Assembly (NCBI GenBank): GCA_009602725.1
Contig: WELB01000045.1
Location: forward strand, 745,252 to 809,251
Source: Spirogloea muscicola
Lineage: Eukaryota > Streptophyta > Zygnematophyceae > Spirogloeales > Spirogloeaceae
DNA length: 64,000 nucleotides
Direction: 5' to 3'
Shown here piece after piece: positions 9,576 through 21,200 of this stretch (positions are counted from its first letter, which is position 1; the number at the start of each line of letters is the position of its first letter). A program made the translations under genes and the position numbers. A model generated the notes under the pieces. The model did no database searches. It was not told the DNA's origin and worked only from the letters and a program-made list of their open reading frames with translations.

Positions 9576-12159
9576 GCGACGCTCGTGGGCCTGCAGTCCA
9601 TCCCGGGCCTCATGATCCTGTACGGCGGCGTGGTGAAGAAGAAGTGGGCCGTCAACTCCGCCTTCATGGTCCTCTACGCCTTCTCCGCCGTGCTCATCTG
9701 CTGGATCGGGTGGGGCTACAAGTTCGCCTTCGGGCACAAGATGCTGCCGTTCTGGGGCAAGCCCGGGCCGTCGGTCGGCGGCTCCTACTACATGACCCAG
9801 GCCTTCCTGCCGGAGGCCAACATCGTGGCCAACTACCCCATGGCCACCATGATCTACTTCCAGTTCGTCTTCGCCGCCATCACGCTCGTCCTCATTGCCG
9901 GCGCGCTGCTCGGCCGCATGAACTTCCTCGCCTGGATGATCTTCGTACCCCTCTGGCTCACCTTCTCGTACACCATCGGCGCCTTCTCCATCTGGGGCGG
10001 CGGCTTCCTCTTCAAGTGGGGCGTCCTCGATTACTCTGGCGGCTACGTCATCCACGTCTCCTCTGGATGGGCCGGCTTTACAGCTGCCGCGTGGGTGAGC
10101 CACCTTCGCCCACCTCCACCTTGGATAGCTGCCATTGTCATTCCCCCTTCAAGCTGTGCTTTTCAGACAGTGCCGTAGCTGACACCAGGCTTTCTTGCTG
10201 TGAGCTGCAAAAGCCGCCATTGCGGCACTGTTGCCGTGGTAGTAGCTACTCATGCAAGCCTCCCAGCTTGGGACCACCTAGCGGAGCTGATGGCAGAGCT
10301 GACTGCTTGAAGCCCAAGGTGTGCGCGACACGGTCCTCATTGTTTTGAGCAATGCTGCTGTCCCCCAGGTTGGCCCTCGTCTCCAGCGAGACCGGGAGCG
10401 CTTCCCCCCCAACAACGTGCTTCTTGTTCTGGCGGGCGCCGGCTTGCTCTGGCTCGGTTGGAATGGTTTCAATGGTGGTGACCCTTATGCTGCTAACCAG
10501 GTTGGTGGTAGATGCTCCTGGCCTGCTGTATCTACAAGCATTTTACATGGTGTATACTTATTTGTCATGTCGGACGAGTATTGTATGGCAGCCTGTGGGT
10601 CATGTCACATCATTGCAGTGTATATTTTGGTCCTCTTAATTTGTGTGGCCAGGGTTGAATGATAGTCCTTCCTCAGCTCTGCACCAGAGCTGAGGCAGTG
10701 CAGTTCACCTGTAGTCCTCTTGTTTTTAGTTCATAAAAGTGTCATAATCTGTAGAGTTGATGTACAGCATACCAGCTAGCGTATTGCATTAGAGCTGAGG
10801 CAGTGGAGTTCACCTGAGTCCTCTTGGCTTTGTTCAATAGGGTCAAACTTTGTAGAGTTGTACAGCATACCAGCTGGCATAGTGTCCCCTTGCTTCAAGC
10901 TTAAACTCTTGGGAAATTGCGAAATGCATTGTATGGCTCACTTTCGTCAGCCTGCCCACACTGCAGGATGCATCTGTTGCTGTTCTCAACACCAACACGT
11001 GCACAGCGTTCTCACTGCTCACGTGGACTGCGTGGGACATCATCTACTTTGGCAAGCCGTCTGTCATTGGTGCGGTGCAGGGCATGATCACGGGCCTCGT
11101 TGCCATCACTCCAGCCGCAGGTAAGCCATCCATGCATTGCGGCGGTCTTCACTGGTCAACCATGCGAGTGCGGCTGGCTGGTCGGGATGGATGTGCAGCG
11201 CTTGACGTGCTGGCGATGTAGTAGTTTGCATACCACCTTTCAAATGGCTTGCCTCACCTCCCAAATTTCTACTGGTGTATCTCCTGTTGTAGGCCTGATT
11301 CACGGCTGGGGAGCCATGTGCTTCGGTTTCATTTCTGGATCTGTTCCTTGGTTTACCATGATGGTCCTTGGCAAGAAGTTGGCCTTGCTGCGAATTGTTG
11401 ATGACACCCTGGGCTTGCTCCACACTCACGGCATTGCTGGTGTCATCGGCGGTTGTCTGACCGGCCTCTTCGCCGTGGAGGAGCTCTGTGTTGGTGAGTA
11501 ATTCCTGTGACACACTCTCGAGCTACTATGCTGTCCTGTATCCAACAAAAGGGAGGTCTCTGTTTGAGAAGAGCCTAAGAGGAATTTTCTGCTGCATCTG
11601 CAGCTTTTGCGCTGGCCCCTGGGACCAAGGGTGCATTTTATGGCAGCGGAGGGCAGTTTGGCAAGCAGATTGTTGGGGCCCTATTTATTATAGGCTGGAA
11701 TCTTGTCGTCACCAGCATCATCATGTTTGCAATCAAACTTGTCATCCCCCTCCGCATGAGCGTGGAGCACCTGGAGGTGGGTTCTGAGATAAATGACCTC
11801 CACTACTTCTGCTAAGCGTGTGTCTATTTGCCTCTCTTCAGTACAGACATCCTGATCCTATGCTGACAAGAGAGTCTACTCTGCACTATGGTACAAGCGT
11901 TTTGGAGAGTTGTGTGCTGACAGACTAAGGTTGGTGCTTTTGTGGCTAACTTAACTTGGACCTGTAATGTCAGATTGGTGATGAGGCTGCTCATGGAGAG
12001 GAGGCTTACGCCATGTACGGTGATGGGGACATGGACCCAGGCAAGACATCGGGCTGGTATGGTTACGACGTGACCCACCATGGAGGTACAGCAAATCCAG
12101 TTGGTGCACCGATTGCCACTCATGGCGCCACCCATGGCCCTGGTGATGCTCTCGGTTGA
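9576..12159 (+). CDS. AMT2: AMT2-type ammonium transporter, copy b (start lost in gap)
   Basis: Exons are 9576-10094 (partial), 10369-10500, 10967-11120, 11293-11493, 11604-11776 and 11974-12159. Lengths and phases equal copy a except that the last exon is 12 bases longer (an extra GATH unit near the C-terminus). 454 residues are visible; about 474 are expected if the hidden start resembles copy a. Both pore histidines remain. Differences from copy a are mostly silent in exons (e.g. ctcgtgggc for ctggtgggc), with a few changes such as KMLPFW for KLLPFW and FSYTIGAFS for FSYTVGAFS; introns carry many indels. The frame is intact, so it is probably functional or the alternative allele. Confidence 0.93.
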
Positions 12160-13962
12160 GGCCGTGGCTTATAAACACAGGATTTAGTCAGTATATCTGT
12201 GCATATTTATGGCAAGGCAAGCCAGGCTGCCCAAGCCGAGCCCCCAAGCCGAGCCAGGCTGCAGGTGTCCCTCTGGTTGTGTGAAGGGCTGCTGAGCCCT
12301 GAGGATAGGAGAGGAAATTGAGGCCAGCGAGGCATAGTTTCTGCTAGGACATTCTCCACGTTGTTCACGCCAGCGTGCTGATGATACTGTGGAGAAACCC
12401 ATAGTTACTAGTCAAGGCAATGACGTGACCCACCTCCCTGTCTAAAGCAGGTAGAAAAGTTGCTTTTGCTAGAATAGAACACTTACAGGGGGACTCTTCC
12501 AAGTTATGAGGGAGCTCAAGAGAATACATGTGATCAGCACTCTCATAAATGACGCACTCATGCAAGGGTGTGCACTTACAATCTGACTTAGCATCAGTGG
12601 CGAAGTTCCTCTTGCCGTGAGTTTTTTGAGTAGGTCTGATGCAACATCGATTGTTCCCAATGAATGGTGGACGGACTCCCAAGCTATGCCCTTCCAGCTT
12701 CTCACTTTCTGGCATCGGAGCTGGTGGGATTTGCCAAACTGCTTGCATAGCTTAGTATTTCTGTTCCTTTTACACACATAGTCTACCTAACTCTTAAGTA
12801 ATGATGATAAAGTGGTCCTAGTCCATGGACTGCACAAGATACTTCCTAAGACAGATGGCGGGGATCCCTACATTATCTCTTGCTTGGAGTGTGCTTGGGA
12901 TGTCATCGTTATCATTAAGTTTTCAACCCAAAATTGTCAATATGACTATTTTGTGATGCTTCTGAAGACCACCATAAATTTGGGACAGGTTCCTGCAGGT
13001 TCTACCCCATGTACAGTTCACTAGCTGTAAAAATAGCATCACATGGTACACAATTTGCAGATGAGAGCTGTAGCACAACATCCACAACGACCTACAAGTA
13101 GCACATTCGTATCAAGCTTTCCAGACCATCAACAGACTGCTGCTAATGTGGCCTGGTGCTTGGGATAACGACCTCATACATGCAGAGAGTGGCATAGGGG
13201 ATCCTGTCCTGTTCGGGCCCTCACTTGACAAGGACCAGGTATTCAAGCTCGTGCCAGCCATCAAGACTGCGAGTAGGCGAGCAGGAGCAGCTGGCTCTGC
13301 TGCAGAAGCTGGAGGTGGCTGCTAGAGCTCTACAGCACAGGAATAACTGGCAGGCCAACATATGAAAACAATAGACCCATGCAGGAGATCAAGGAGAACG
13401 AGAGCGCTCCAGCAGGGCAGGCAATGTCATCTGCAGGGTCTGGTTGAATTAATGTGCTTATTGCATCTCGTGTCCGTCATGTTAGAAGCTCCGAGGTCTT
13501 CAGATCGTCTTATTTCTGACTTGCACTGTCTTTCGAGTGCCCAACTCAATCCTGATCATGTGCAGCTTGTGCAGCATTTTCTCCACTGCGGCTTCAGGAC
13601 CTTTTACTTGTAAGAAGACAGTATGGGATGACAATAACAAGCGACAGGAGCAAGTCTGACGAAAGCAAACGATACTCCAAAGGGGCGGCGACTGCAGTGT
13701 GCCAGCCTAATTCCAAGTGGAAAGACGACACTTACAGCTGATAGTGCGGCCCAATTGGCAGGGCGAGCAAGCAAGTATGTCCACCGAGCTGCGGCAAACT
13801 GCGCCGCAGAAGGCATGCGGCGTGTTCCAAATTTGGGCGCCTTGCAGCAGCTGCAGGCGTGGCCTTTTGGGTGGCCGGCCAGAGTCACATGGATTCTGTA
13901 TTGCGTGATGGAGGGCCTGAGTGGCCAAGGACAAAGGCAAGCACATCGACAGAGGGCCGGAG
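12160..13962. other. Downstream flank of AMT2-b, homologous to 7329-9186
   Basis: This is the second copy of the duplicated flank, with numerous substitutions and indels compared with the first. The decayed block at 13080-13340 (FQTINRLLLMWPGAWDNDLI-like) and the minus-oriented retroelement sequence at about 13690-13962 correspond to those in the first unit. No intact gene is seen. Confidence 0.55.
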
Positions 13963-14040
13963 GAATGCGGCTGCTGATACCATAAACAGCGGCTGTGAAG
14001 AAGAGAAGCCAGCCAGGTGCACACCAAGGGTTCATGACAC
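13963..14040 (-). repeat. Retroelement 3'-end piece, minus orientation, before the complete SDR gene
   Basis: Read on the minus strand it runs gtcatgaacccttgg, tgcacctggctggc, ttcacagccgctg, tatcagcagccgcattc, the consensus tail of the dispersed retroelement. Its orientation is opposite to the matching piece at 9187-9255, although both lie immediately upstream of the same gene start. Confidence 0.6.
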
Positions 14041-14075
14041 TGCTAGCGGAGCCGATGTAGAGGGGGGCGCCAGCC

Positions 14076-16119
14076 ATGGAGGGCGCGCGGGTGCTGGTGA
14101 CGGGCGGCAGCGGCTACGTGGGCCAGTTCGTGGCGGCGCGGCTGGCCGCCCTCGGCGCCGACGTCGCGCTCACGTACCACTCGGGGGGCGCCGCCGCCGA
14201 CGGCCGCGCCCTGGAGGCCGCGCTCAACGGCTGCCGCGCCTTCCGGGCGGACCTGCGCTCCGGCGACGGCCTCGCCGCCGTCCGCGACGCCTTCGGCGCG
14301 GTGAGCCGCCGCTGGCTCCAGCGCGCGGCCTCTCGACGGCGATGCCTTTCGGGCGCTGACGGCGCCGCCGCCGCTCTCACGACGCTGCCCCGCCGAGCAG
14401 CCCCACGTGGTCGTGAACTGCGCCGCCATCTCCGCCCCGAGGGCGTGCGAGGCCGACCCGGAGGCCGCCCAGGCCGTCAACGTGCCGCGCGAGCTCCTCC
14501 GCTGGCTGGCAGGCGGCGCTCCCGGCGGCGGCAAAGCCCCGCCGCTCCTCATCCACTTGTCCACCGATCAAGGTCCCCGCCACTCCCGCAATTGCTCACA
14601 AGGCCTCCATTGATGTCCTCAGCTGCCAGCTTCTAAACGAGTGACCCGTATGAGACAATCACAAACGGGAAGTGGATAAGCGCAGATGGTATGCCGCCCT
14701 TTCCTTATCGGAGGGCTTATGTTCCAGAAGCGAAGAACCGCACCTCTTAGTCCTGCTTGACGCCTTGGGTCTCCTTTGCTGCCATTGTGCCACGAGCGCT
14801 GCAGTCTATGATGGCTCCAAAAGGCTTCTACAAGGAGACGGACGAGGCGAAGCCCATCAACGAATATGGACGTAGCAAGGTCAGGGCTGAGGAGCTGATC
14901 GCCGGCAGCTGGCCCAATTACGCCATCCTGCGGTCCAGCATCATCGTCGGGCCCCAGCCACCAGTTCCGCTCGCAAGGGGCCTCCCTCTGCTAGTAAGTC
15001 GCTGCAGGACGTGGCTGCCATTCTTTCAAGCGGCACACGAAATGTGTGCCACTTGCCCTGCAGGGCATAAGCTGTGAGGCACAGTCATCTCAGTTGCATC
15101 ACTTTGAGCACACCTGCAAATCTACAGTGCGACCATCACTTGAAGGTTGTTCCTTGAAGGTAGTCAACAACTACAAGTCAAGGGCAGTCTGATCTGGATG
15201 CATCTGAGGTGTTGCTTCATGTCAGCAGCATATTGTGCTGCTCGCCCCTCTCTGTGAGATGCAGTGGATGGACAGCACCCTGGCCTCTGGTCAGCCGACC
15301 GACTTCTTCAATGATGAGATCCGGTGCCCAGTGTACGTCATGGACGTCGTGCACGCAGTAGAAATACTGGCAAAGGCAGCCACTACAGGTGATAACCTGC
15401 TATGGCCATCATCGTATACATCAAGATATGCTAATGGCTCTTTGGTGTGCATGCAAGTTGGACAAGCATTTTCTGCACAAGGCGGTGGTTTTCCCCTTAT
15501 ATCATCACTATCGAGTGCAGATGTTGTAAAAACAGGCCACTTGTGTGAATCTGGCAGGCCACGAGAGGTTCAAGAACATCTTCAACCTTGGGGGCCCTGA
15601 CCGCCTGTCACGAGTGGAAATGGCCGAGGAGGTCGCACGAGTGCGTGGCTACAATCTGCAACTCATCAAGTCGGTGCCAGCAGCTTCTGTGAGTCTTGCT
15701 TAGAGATGCCCCTTCTCATTTTAAGTGTTGCTTCACCGCACTGCATGTTGGGTCCATATGCAGCAACTATGCGCACATCAGCTTGGAAACAGCAACCTCA
15801 CTGCAAAATTGCAGTGAGGTTGCTGTTACTGCTGTTGCTGTTCTCTTCAGCATCAAGCAAGACAAGTGCAGCATATGAGCTGTCATTCCAATGCAACGGT
15901 TCGACTTTTTATCAGGCAAATTAAATGTATGTCTGTCCACCAACTGTCCACCAACAACTGCACTAATCACATTGCACCTTTGGGCGGTGTGACCAGGTGA
16001 ATCGAGGAGTAAAGAGCCCGCTTGACATATCAATGGATGTTACTCACATTAAGACGAAATTAGAACTGCCACTGACGTCCTTCAAGGATGCAGTCCTTAG
16101 AACGTTCCAGCTCCAGTAG
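14076..16119 (+). CDS. Rossmann-fold SDR, RmlD/MAT2B-like (plant NAD(P)-binding type)
   Basis: Six exons: 14076-14300, 14401-14572, 14805-14993, 15259-15388, 15558-15688 and 15997-16119, giving about 322 residues. It starts with the dinucleotide-binding loop VTGGSGYVGQ. Then come PHVVVNCAAISAPRACE, LLIHLSTDQVYDG, the catalytic-type NEYGRSKVRAEELI (Tyr-x3-Lys), AILRSSIIVGP, DEIRCPVYVMDVVHA and IFNLGGPDRLSRVEMA. This order is that of extended SDRs related to dTDP-4-dehydrorhamnose reductase and the MAT regulatory beta subunit; the plant members have no firm role known to me. In exon 3 a run of four A (14819-14822) adds one base: VYDGSK must shift to GFYKETDEAKPINEYG. Exon phases balance only if that base is removed, so a sequencing error is likelier than a pseudogene. 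Confidence 0.85.
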
Positions 16120-16468
16120 ACTCCCTTTGTCCTAGATTTATTGAGAGGGAACACATTCCTCAGTTCTTTCTACCATATTAAGATTCAGGGTGAAGCAGCT
16201 GGCTTGAGACCAGGACCGAAATTACGGGATGTCCTTGTCCGATATGCCTTTAACACAGGGACTGCTCAATGCATGCCTAGGGCACTACAGTGGAGTTTGA
16301 TTGTAGTTGTTGGGGTACAGGCAACTCGATTGTGTCCAAGGGCTAGTCATAGAATCGCGTGTATGTTATCTGTTTCAAGGCAAAGAGACTATGTAATTTG
16401 GAGAGAGCAGCAGCTCACTAGTTGCTATGCTGATCGACTAGGCCCTTCATAAGTCCACCTTCCGGAAG

Positions 16469-16806
16469 TACAGTCAACCCTGTCTATCTAAGGTCATACG
16501 GTCGGTTGGGGAGGTTTGTGTAACGATAGACAGGATATAATGGTACAGGTCGCACGGCCCGTCGCACAGCCCGTCGCACGGTCCGTCGCACGGTCCGTTC
16601 GTCGCACGCCGTCGCACGGTCCGCCGCACGGTCCGTCCGCACGGTCCGTCCATTGGTGTAAGCTTATATTTGAGAAATACATAAGAAGTATGGAAGTATA
16701 GAGGATTATAAGCTTATACTGGCAAACCGACTCGGTTTGCCAGAGTTTGATAACGATATATAGGATATAAGCTAATGGAGGATAACCTTAGACAGGGTTG
16801 ACTGTA
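16469..16806. mobile_element. MITE with TA duplication and 16-bp terminal inverted repeats
   Basis: Bases 16471-16486 read cagtcaaccctgtcta, and the reverse complement of 16789-16804 is identical. Both ends are flanked by TA (16469-16470, 16805-16806). Beyond the 16 bases the inverted repeat continues as aaggt.at after a 4-base (tcta) insertion on the left. The 334-bp element has no coding capacity. TA target sites and CAGT..AACCCT termini fit the Tc1/mariner-pogo group of DNA transposons. It contains a GC-rich minisatellite in an otherwise AT-rich body. Confidence 0.75.
16549..16651 (+). repeat. 12-bp minisatellite inside the MITE
   Basis: About eight imperfect units of gtcgcacggtcc run head to tail; variants are gtcgcacggccc, gtcgcacagccc and gccgcacggtcc. 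The array begins soon after the left repeat of the MITE. Its GC content contrasts sharply with the flanking tataagctta-type sequence. Confidence 0.8.
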
Positions 16807-18215
16807 GTCTGGTCCTCCATGCTAGAAATGCATGTTGTCATTGATTGTGCATGCAACCTTGACTCATGTGGCCATAGCTGTTGCAATCTAGGCGCCGCCT
16901 AGATCAACTAAACAACACTGTCGACTTTTTATTGTCATTATCAAGGTGCCAAACTCATCCCCGATCATCCTCATACTTGGCCACACATGGCCATCCGTCT
17001 CTCAATACACACGCATTTGCCGAAGTGTGCAATCACCCGGAGCCTCCTTGGCTGTGCATTGCCTGCATATAAGAGATCGCACCTTCAAGCCTTCCAGAAC
17101 AGAAGTAACCAGAAATGGAGTGCAATGACCTAAAAATGCGACACATAAGGTTGCATGAACAATCAACAGCAATTCGTGATAGCGACAAGATGAACTAGAG
17201 CCAAGAGCTTCTGGGGGTTCTTTGACTTCTGATGGCCAATCCATATCCTCAGAACACGTCAGCAATATATACAGCAAAGTCCGTATAGATGAGCTGTTAA
17301 TTATACGGACTTGAAAGATAGCTGAAAGGTAGCTCCAAATTGGTACCACAAGCTCAGAATCGTGACAACAAGGACAAGTGAAGATAGCCTCAAAACGTGG
17401 ATCGTAATTGTGAAAAACCTCCCAACGGAGACATTGACTCCAATGTCGTCAATGTCAATAGCTGATACATTCCTCAGCTTGCACACTCCTCGGCCAGTCC
17501 ATAGCAGCGAATGCGCTTATACAACCTCGAATAAGCAATGGGCTGACCTCTGTAACACACTAAATCTGCTATATGCTCGCACGGATTATGGCAGTGTGCT
17601 CGAAGAAACCAGAGCTGGGCAGTGCAGGCGCCACAAGATGGTGGATGGCCAACAAAATTCTTCTGAAGATGGACTTCCAACAGCAAGAAAAAGAGCATGC
17701 GCGACATTCAAAGGTGAAGAATGCCTCTTCAAAAATGTGAAATACATACAACAGTCTACACATATGTATCTTCCTTCAGAGCACGTTCATGGTGCAACGG
17801 GCCAAAGTTGGCCAGTGACCTTGACCTTAACCCGACACACCATCTACAAGACTACTTTACAGGGCCCCTCCTTGACAACCAGCAAGACACTATTTCTGCA
17901 CAGAAACTGTTGGCATCTGAAAAGGCGGTGTTGGCATCCAGCACTGAAAGGATGCCTAGCAATGGTATCTGCGAAACAGAAGGCACAGGCCACCCAAATG
18001 TGATACCAGAGTATCTGGCTTAATCTCAAGACGGCACAGCCTGCTTCCCAGCTAGCTCAGCTATAGCTAAACAAGCAGAACACCCACGATCTCAATGACT
18101 GATCAAGAGATTGTGGTAGCCCCAATACGACTCAAACGCTCTTCCATCTTCTAGACGACGAGCGCTGAAACAGCAATATTGCCCTATCACTTGCACTAGT
18201 GGACAAAGTGGTATA
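16807..18215 (-). other. Unassigned region with minus-strand exon-like blocks
   Basis: No whole gene could be read. On the minus strand several blocks with plausible splice borders look coding: about 17880-17975 (PLLGILSVLDANTAFSDANS), about 17610-17680 (SIFRRILLAIHHLVAPALP), about 17410-17460 (AIDIDDIGVNVSVGR) and about 17165-17250 (DWPSEVKEPPEALGSSSSCR). They may be exons of one small gene between 17000 and 18010, but phases and family are unresolved. The 213-codon plus-strand frame at 17362-18003 overlaps them and lacks family features. Confidence 0.3.
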
Positions 18216-21200
18216 TCAGTCGGGCTGAGCTGTGGCTGGTGGAGGAGGCTGCTGACTGCTACTCGCAGCACTTAACTCTCCTCCCAGCTTCTCCATCAAT
18301 ATTGTCAAAAGCACCCCCGATCTATCCAATTCTTTTGCCAGCCGGTGGTCGTCCACTTCGTGTACTACAATGTTCACCTGCTCCAAAGAAAGACAGCCTA
18401 AGTCATGCCGACCTATCTTGTCCAATTTTACATCAACACTGAAATGGTGCTCCTGATCCGCTAATCTAGCAGGGCTCACACAAACCCTTGGAATGATGTA
18501 CTTTACTAACATGCGTAATCAAGCCAGATTCACAACCTCCCTAAAAGAAGCCCAACTGCATACTTTTGACATAAGTTGCATACGCTATAAATGGCAAAAC
18601 AAGTACACCAACGAGGTCAAACCTTGTGGGCAGGAAGCAGTTGAGCCTGCGCTTGATCGTGAAGCCAGTTGCCACAGTGCACTGTTATGTCTGCTTTCGA
18701 GGCGGCAACCGCCTGCATGATCTGATCATGGTACTGCATTTGCCAGGCCTGCTCCCTTCCGGGCTTCAGTGAAGAAGTTGTGTGGTCAACCTGCATGTAG
18801 TCGCGCAAACAGGGAGCAGGCCTGAATAGACGTAGCATAAAGCTTCACGGACAGCCCCTGCCTCCGGACATTGAGAATTGAGACGAAATCAAGCAAGCTC
18901 TCCTAAACGTACAGATAAAAGCCTAACTCTTTGCAGACGCACATTACAAACCATAGGATGCAAATGATGAGCAGAATTGCTTGAGCAATTGCGAGGACCA
19001 TGTAAGGTGAAAGCCTGCCTGAGGACAGAAGGCTAGCACTGTGGTGGCCAATGGGGAGAACATCAGAGCAGCACTTGCCCCCATGGAATCACCCAGAAGC
19101 AACACCTTGTCATATTCTCTGACAACTTCAGCAATCTCAGTCTTATAATAGTCGCAGAAGATCTCAGGTCTTCCTGCAGTCTCCAGTCCAGCATTAACTT
19201 TGCTCTCGCGGTTGTTGTCTTTATGATACTGGCTAACACATTCACCTTGCAAGGGACCACTATCTTTGAACGTACTATTGTTGCCACCTTCCCTGGCCAA
19301 CGTGCGCGAAGAAGCTGAATACCAAGAGCGGGCTGGGTCCACCACGTATAACGTATCAAAGGCAGGAATCACGTTGTCTTCCTTCATGTTAGCTCTCACT
19401 TTCTTCAGTAAGCCAGCCCTGCAAGGACCAATTAGATTGTTATGTCTTGAATTTACTTTGCAACTTCTCTTTTGCTGTTATTGATGTGGCATCTGTATAC
19501 GTCAAGCATCTGTGCTTGAGACGCTTTAAACTCCACTTCTAATTCTACTTTTAGCTAGAATAACAGCAGGCATTGCAGTAGACATGCACCAGCAACTTCG
19601 ACATCACCTAGGCACCTGCTTGTCTAGGATTGTCTCGCAATCTGGTACATGCCTTACCAGTTTGGGACACCAGGAGCACTTCCAAATGCCACTACAAGCA
19701 CACTTGCTCTTGCAAACGGCACATCTTCTGCGTGAGTCCTTGCAAACGTTTCCCATGGTTGAATCTGCAAAGAGACATAGTGCATTGCCAGTTGCTCACA
19801 TATTAGGTATCAAGTACACAATCGTTCATATCATGCTGAATACACTTGGGCAAAAGTGTTCAATGCAAGATGAAAAAGGTGATCAAAGCACGCCCTCAGA
19901 TCAGGGGAGTTCATGCTGTGTCCAAGTATGTCAAGCACGTACATAGAACTGACCTTCAAATAACCTCCAGAATGTCTGGCAGCTCCAGTGCCAGCAATCG
20001 GGGAGACTATCAAATAATCTTTGGCCTCAAGTATGACATCCTCCCTCAGAGATTGGGCCTACAAAGCGGTATAGAAGCATGTAGGAAGCTGCTGATAATG
20101 CTTTGAGGGTACAGCTTGTATCTCAGGCCAAAAATCACTTGATTTGTGCTCTCATCAGGATTTGGTTGCAAGACTGCTTGAAATGCATTTAGCATTGCCC
20201 TTTCTCTTCTAGTCAGTAGAATGCATCTACAAAATGGGTGTCTATCCACTCCAGCAATGAAACGATTTCCAAGAACACTATGTGGTAGCTGAAGGGGATA
20301 CTTGCTCGTATTGAAGACAGAAATATGCAGTCTTACGCTACTCTCAAGTAAGTCTCAACAAGCATCCACATGAGAGCAAGACACTGCTTGAGTACAGCAC
20401 AAGCATGTACAGTGGATAAGAGCTTCATGTGAGAAGCCATACTTGCTCTGAGTCAACTCCAAGTGCTTTGAGGTTGGAGAGAGAAGGTATTGCTTTTTGA
20501 AGCCAGTTTGTCTGCAGAGGGTTACTCTGCAGTGTCCACGAAAACAGATTGTAAACTTGCAATAGATTCGTGTAAGATAAAAGAGGCCTGAGTTGAAGAT
20601 CTCTCTGCTCATTTGCAACTTGGCAACTGCAGAGGGTGGAAAAAGCAGTGCCATATGATCCACATGTCAAGAGCCAATCTACCAACACGTCTAGGCCGTA
20701 GTAAAAGGGGCGGTGTCACACCTCCAACCAGATATACTTTAGCTTCTTGTGATTTGGCATGAATTGTGGAACTTCTTGTAAATTGTTCCCATATCTGCAA
20801 GTGCACAGACCATTTGCACTTGATAAACATAATCAGGTGAAAGAAGATGTAGAGATAGCATCTGAAGGTTGCCTTCTGGTATCTGTCTGTTGCAATGAAA
20901 ATTGGGTGGTGATTGCAGAGCAGCTGTAGAGCCCAGCCGAGTAGGCAAAGGGACGACTTGGAGGATTGAGGGACATACAGCCACATAGACTCTATTATAG
21001 GTAATTTTCCCATTGAATTCGGCAGTGTTGCAAGGTCATTGTCTGCAAGGTTCAGCTGGCTTAGCAGAGACAGGCGAGATAGATCCTCTGGTAATGACTT
21101 CAAATCATTCCCCTGCAAACATGTTAAAATACAATTTCTGTTGTCAAGGCAGGAGACAGGTTCACCCTCGGCCAGCAATCTGTGCAGCATCTCTTTCTAA

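Noticed and set aside
9108-10178. A long frame running from the SDR fragment through the N gap into AMT2-b
   Set aside because: It is open only because N codons cannot be stops; it joins unrelated sequences.
16549-16651. The spaced 12-bp repeats as a CRISPR-like array
   Set aside because: Units are contiguous without spacers, and the context is a eukaryotic MITE.
17362-18003. A 213-codon plus-strand frame
   Set aside because: No domain features, and better coding-like blocks with splice borders lie on the opposite strand; kept only as an unassigned region.
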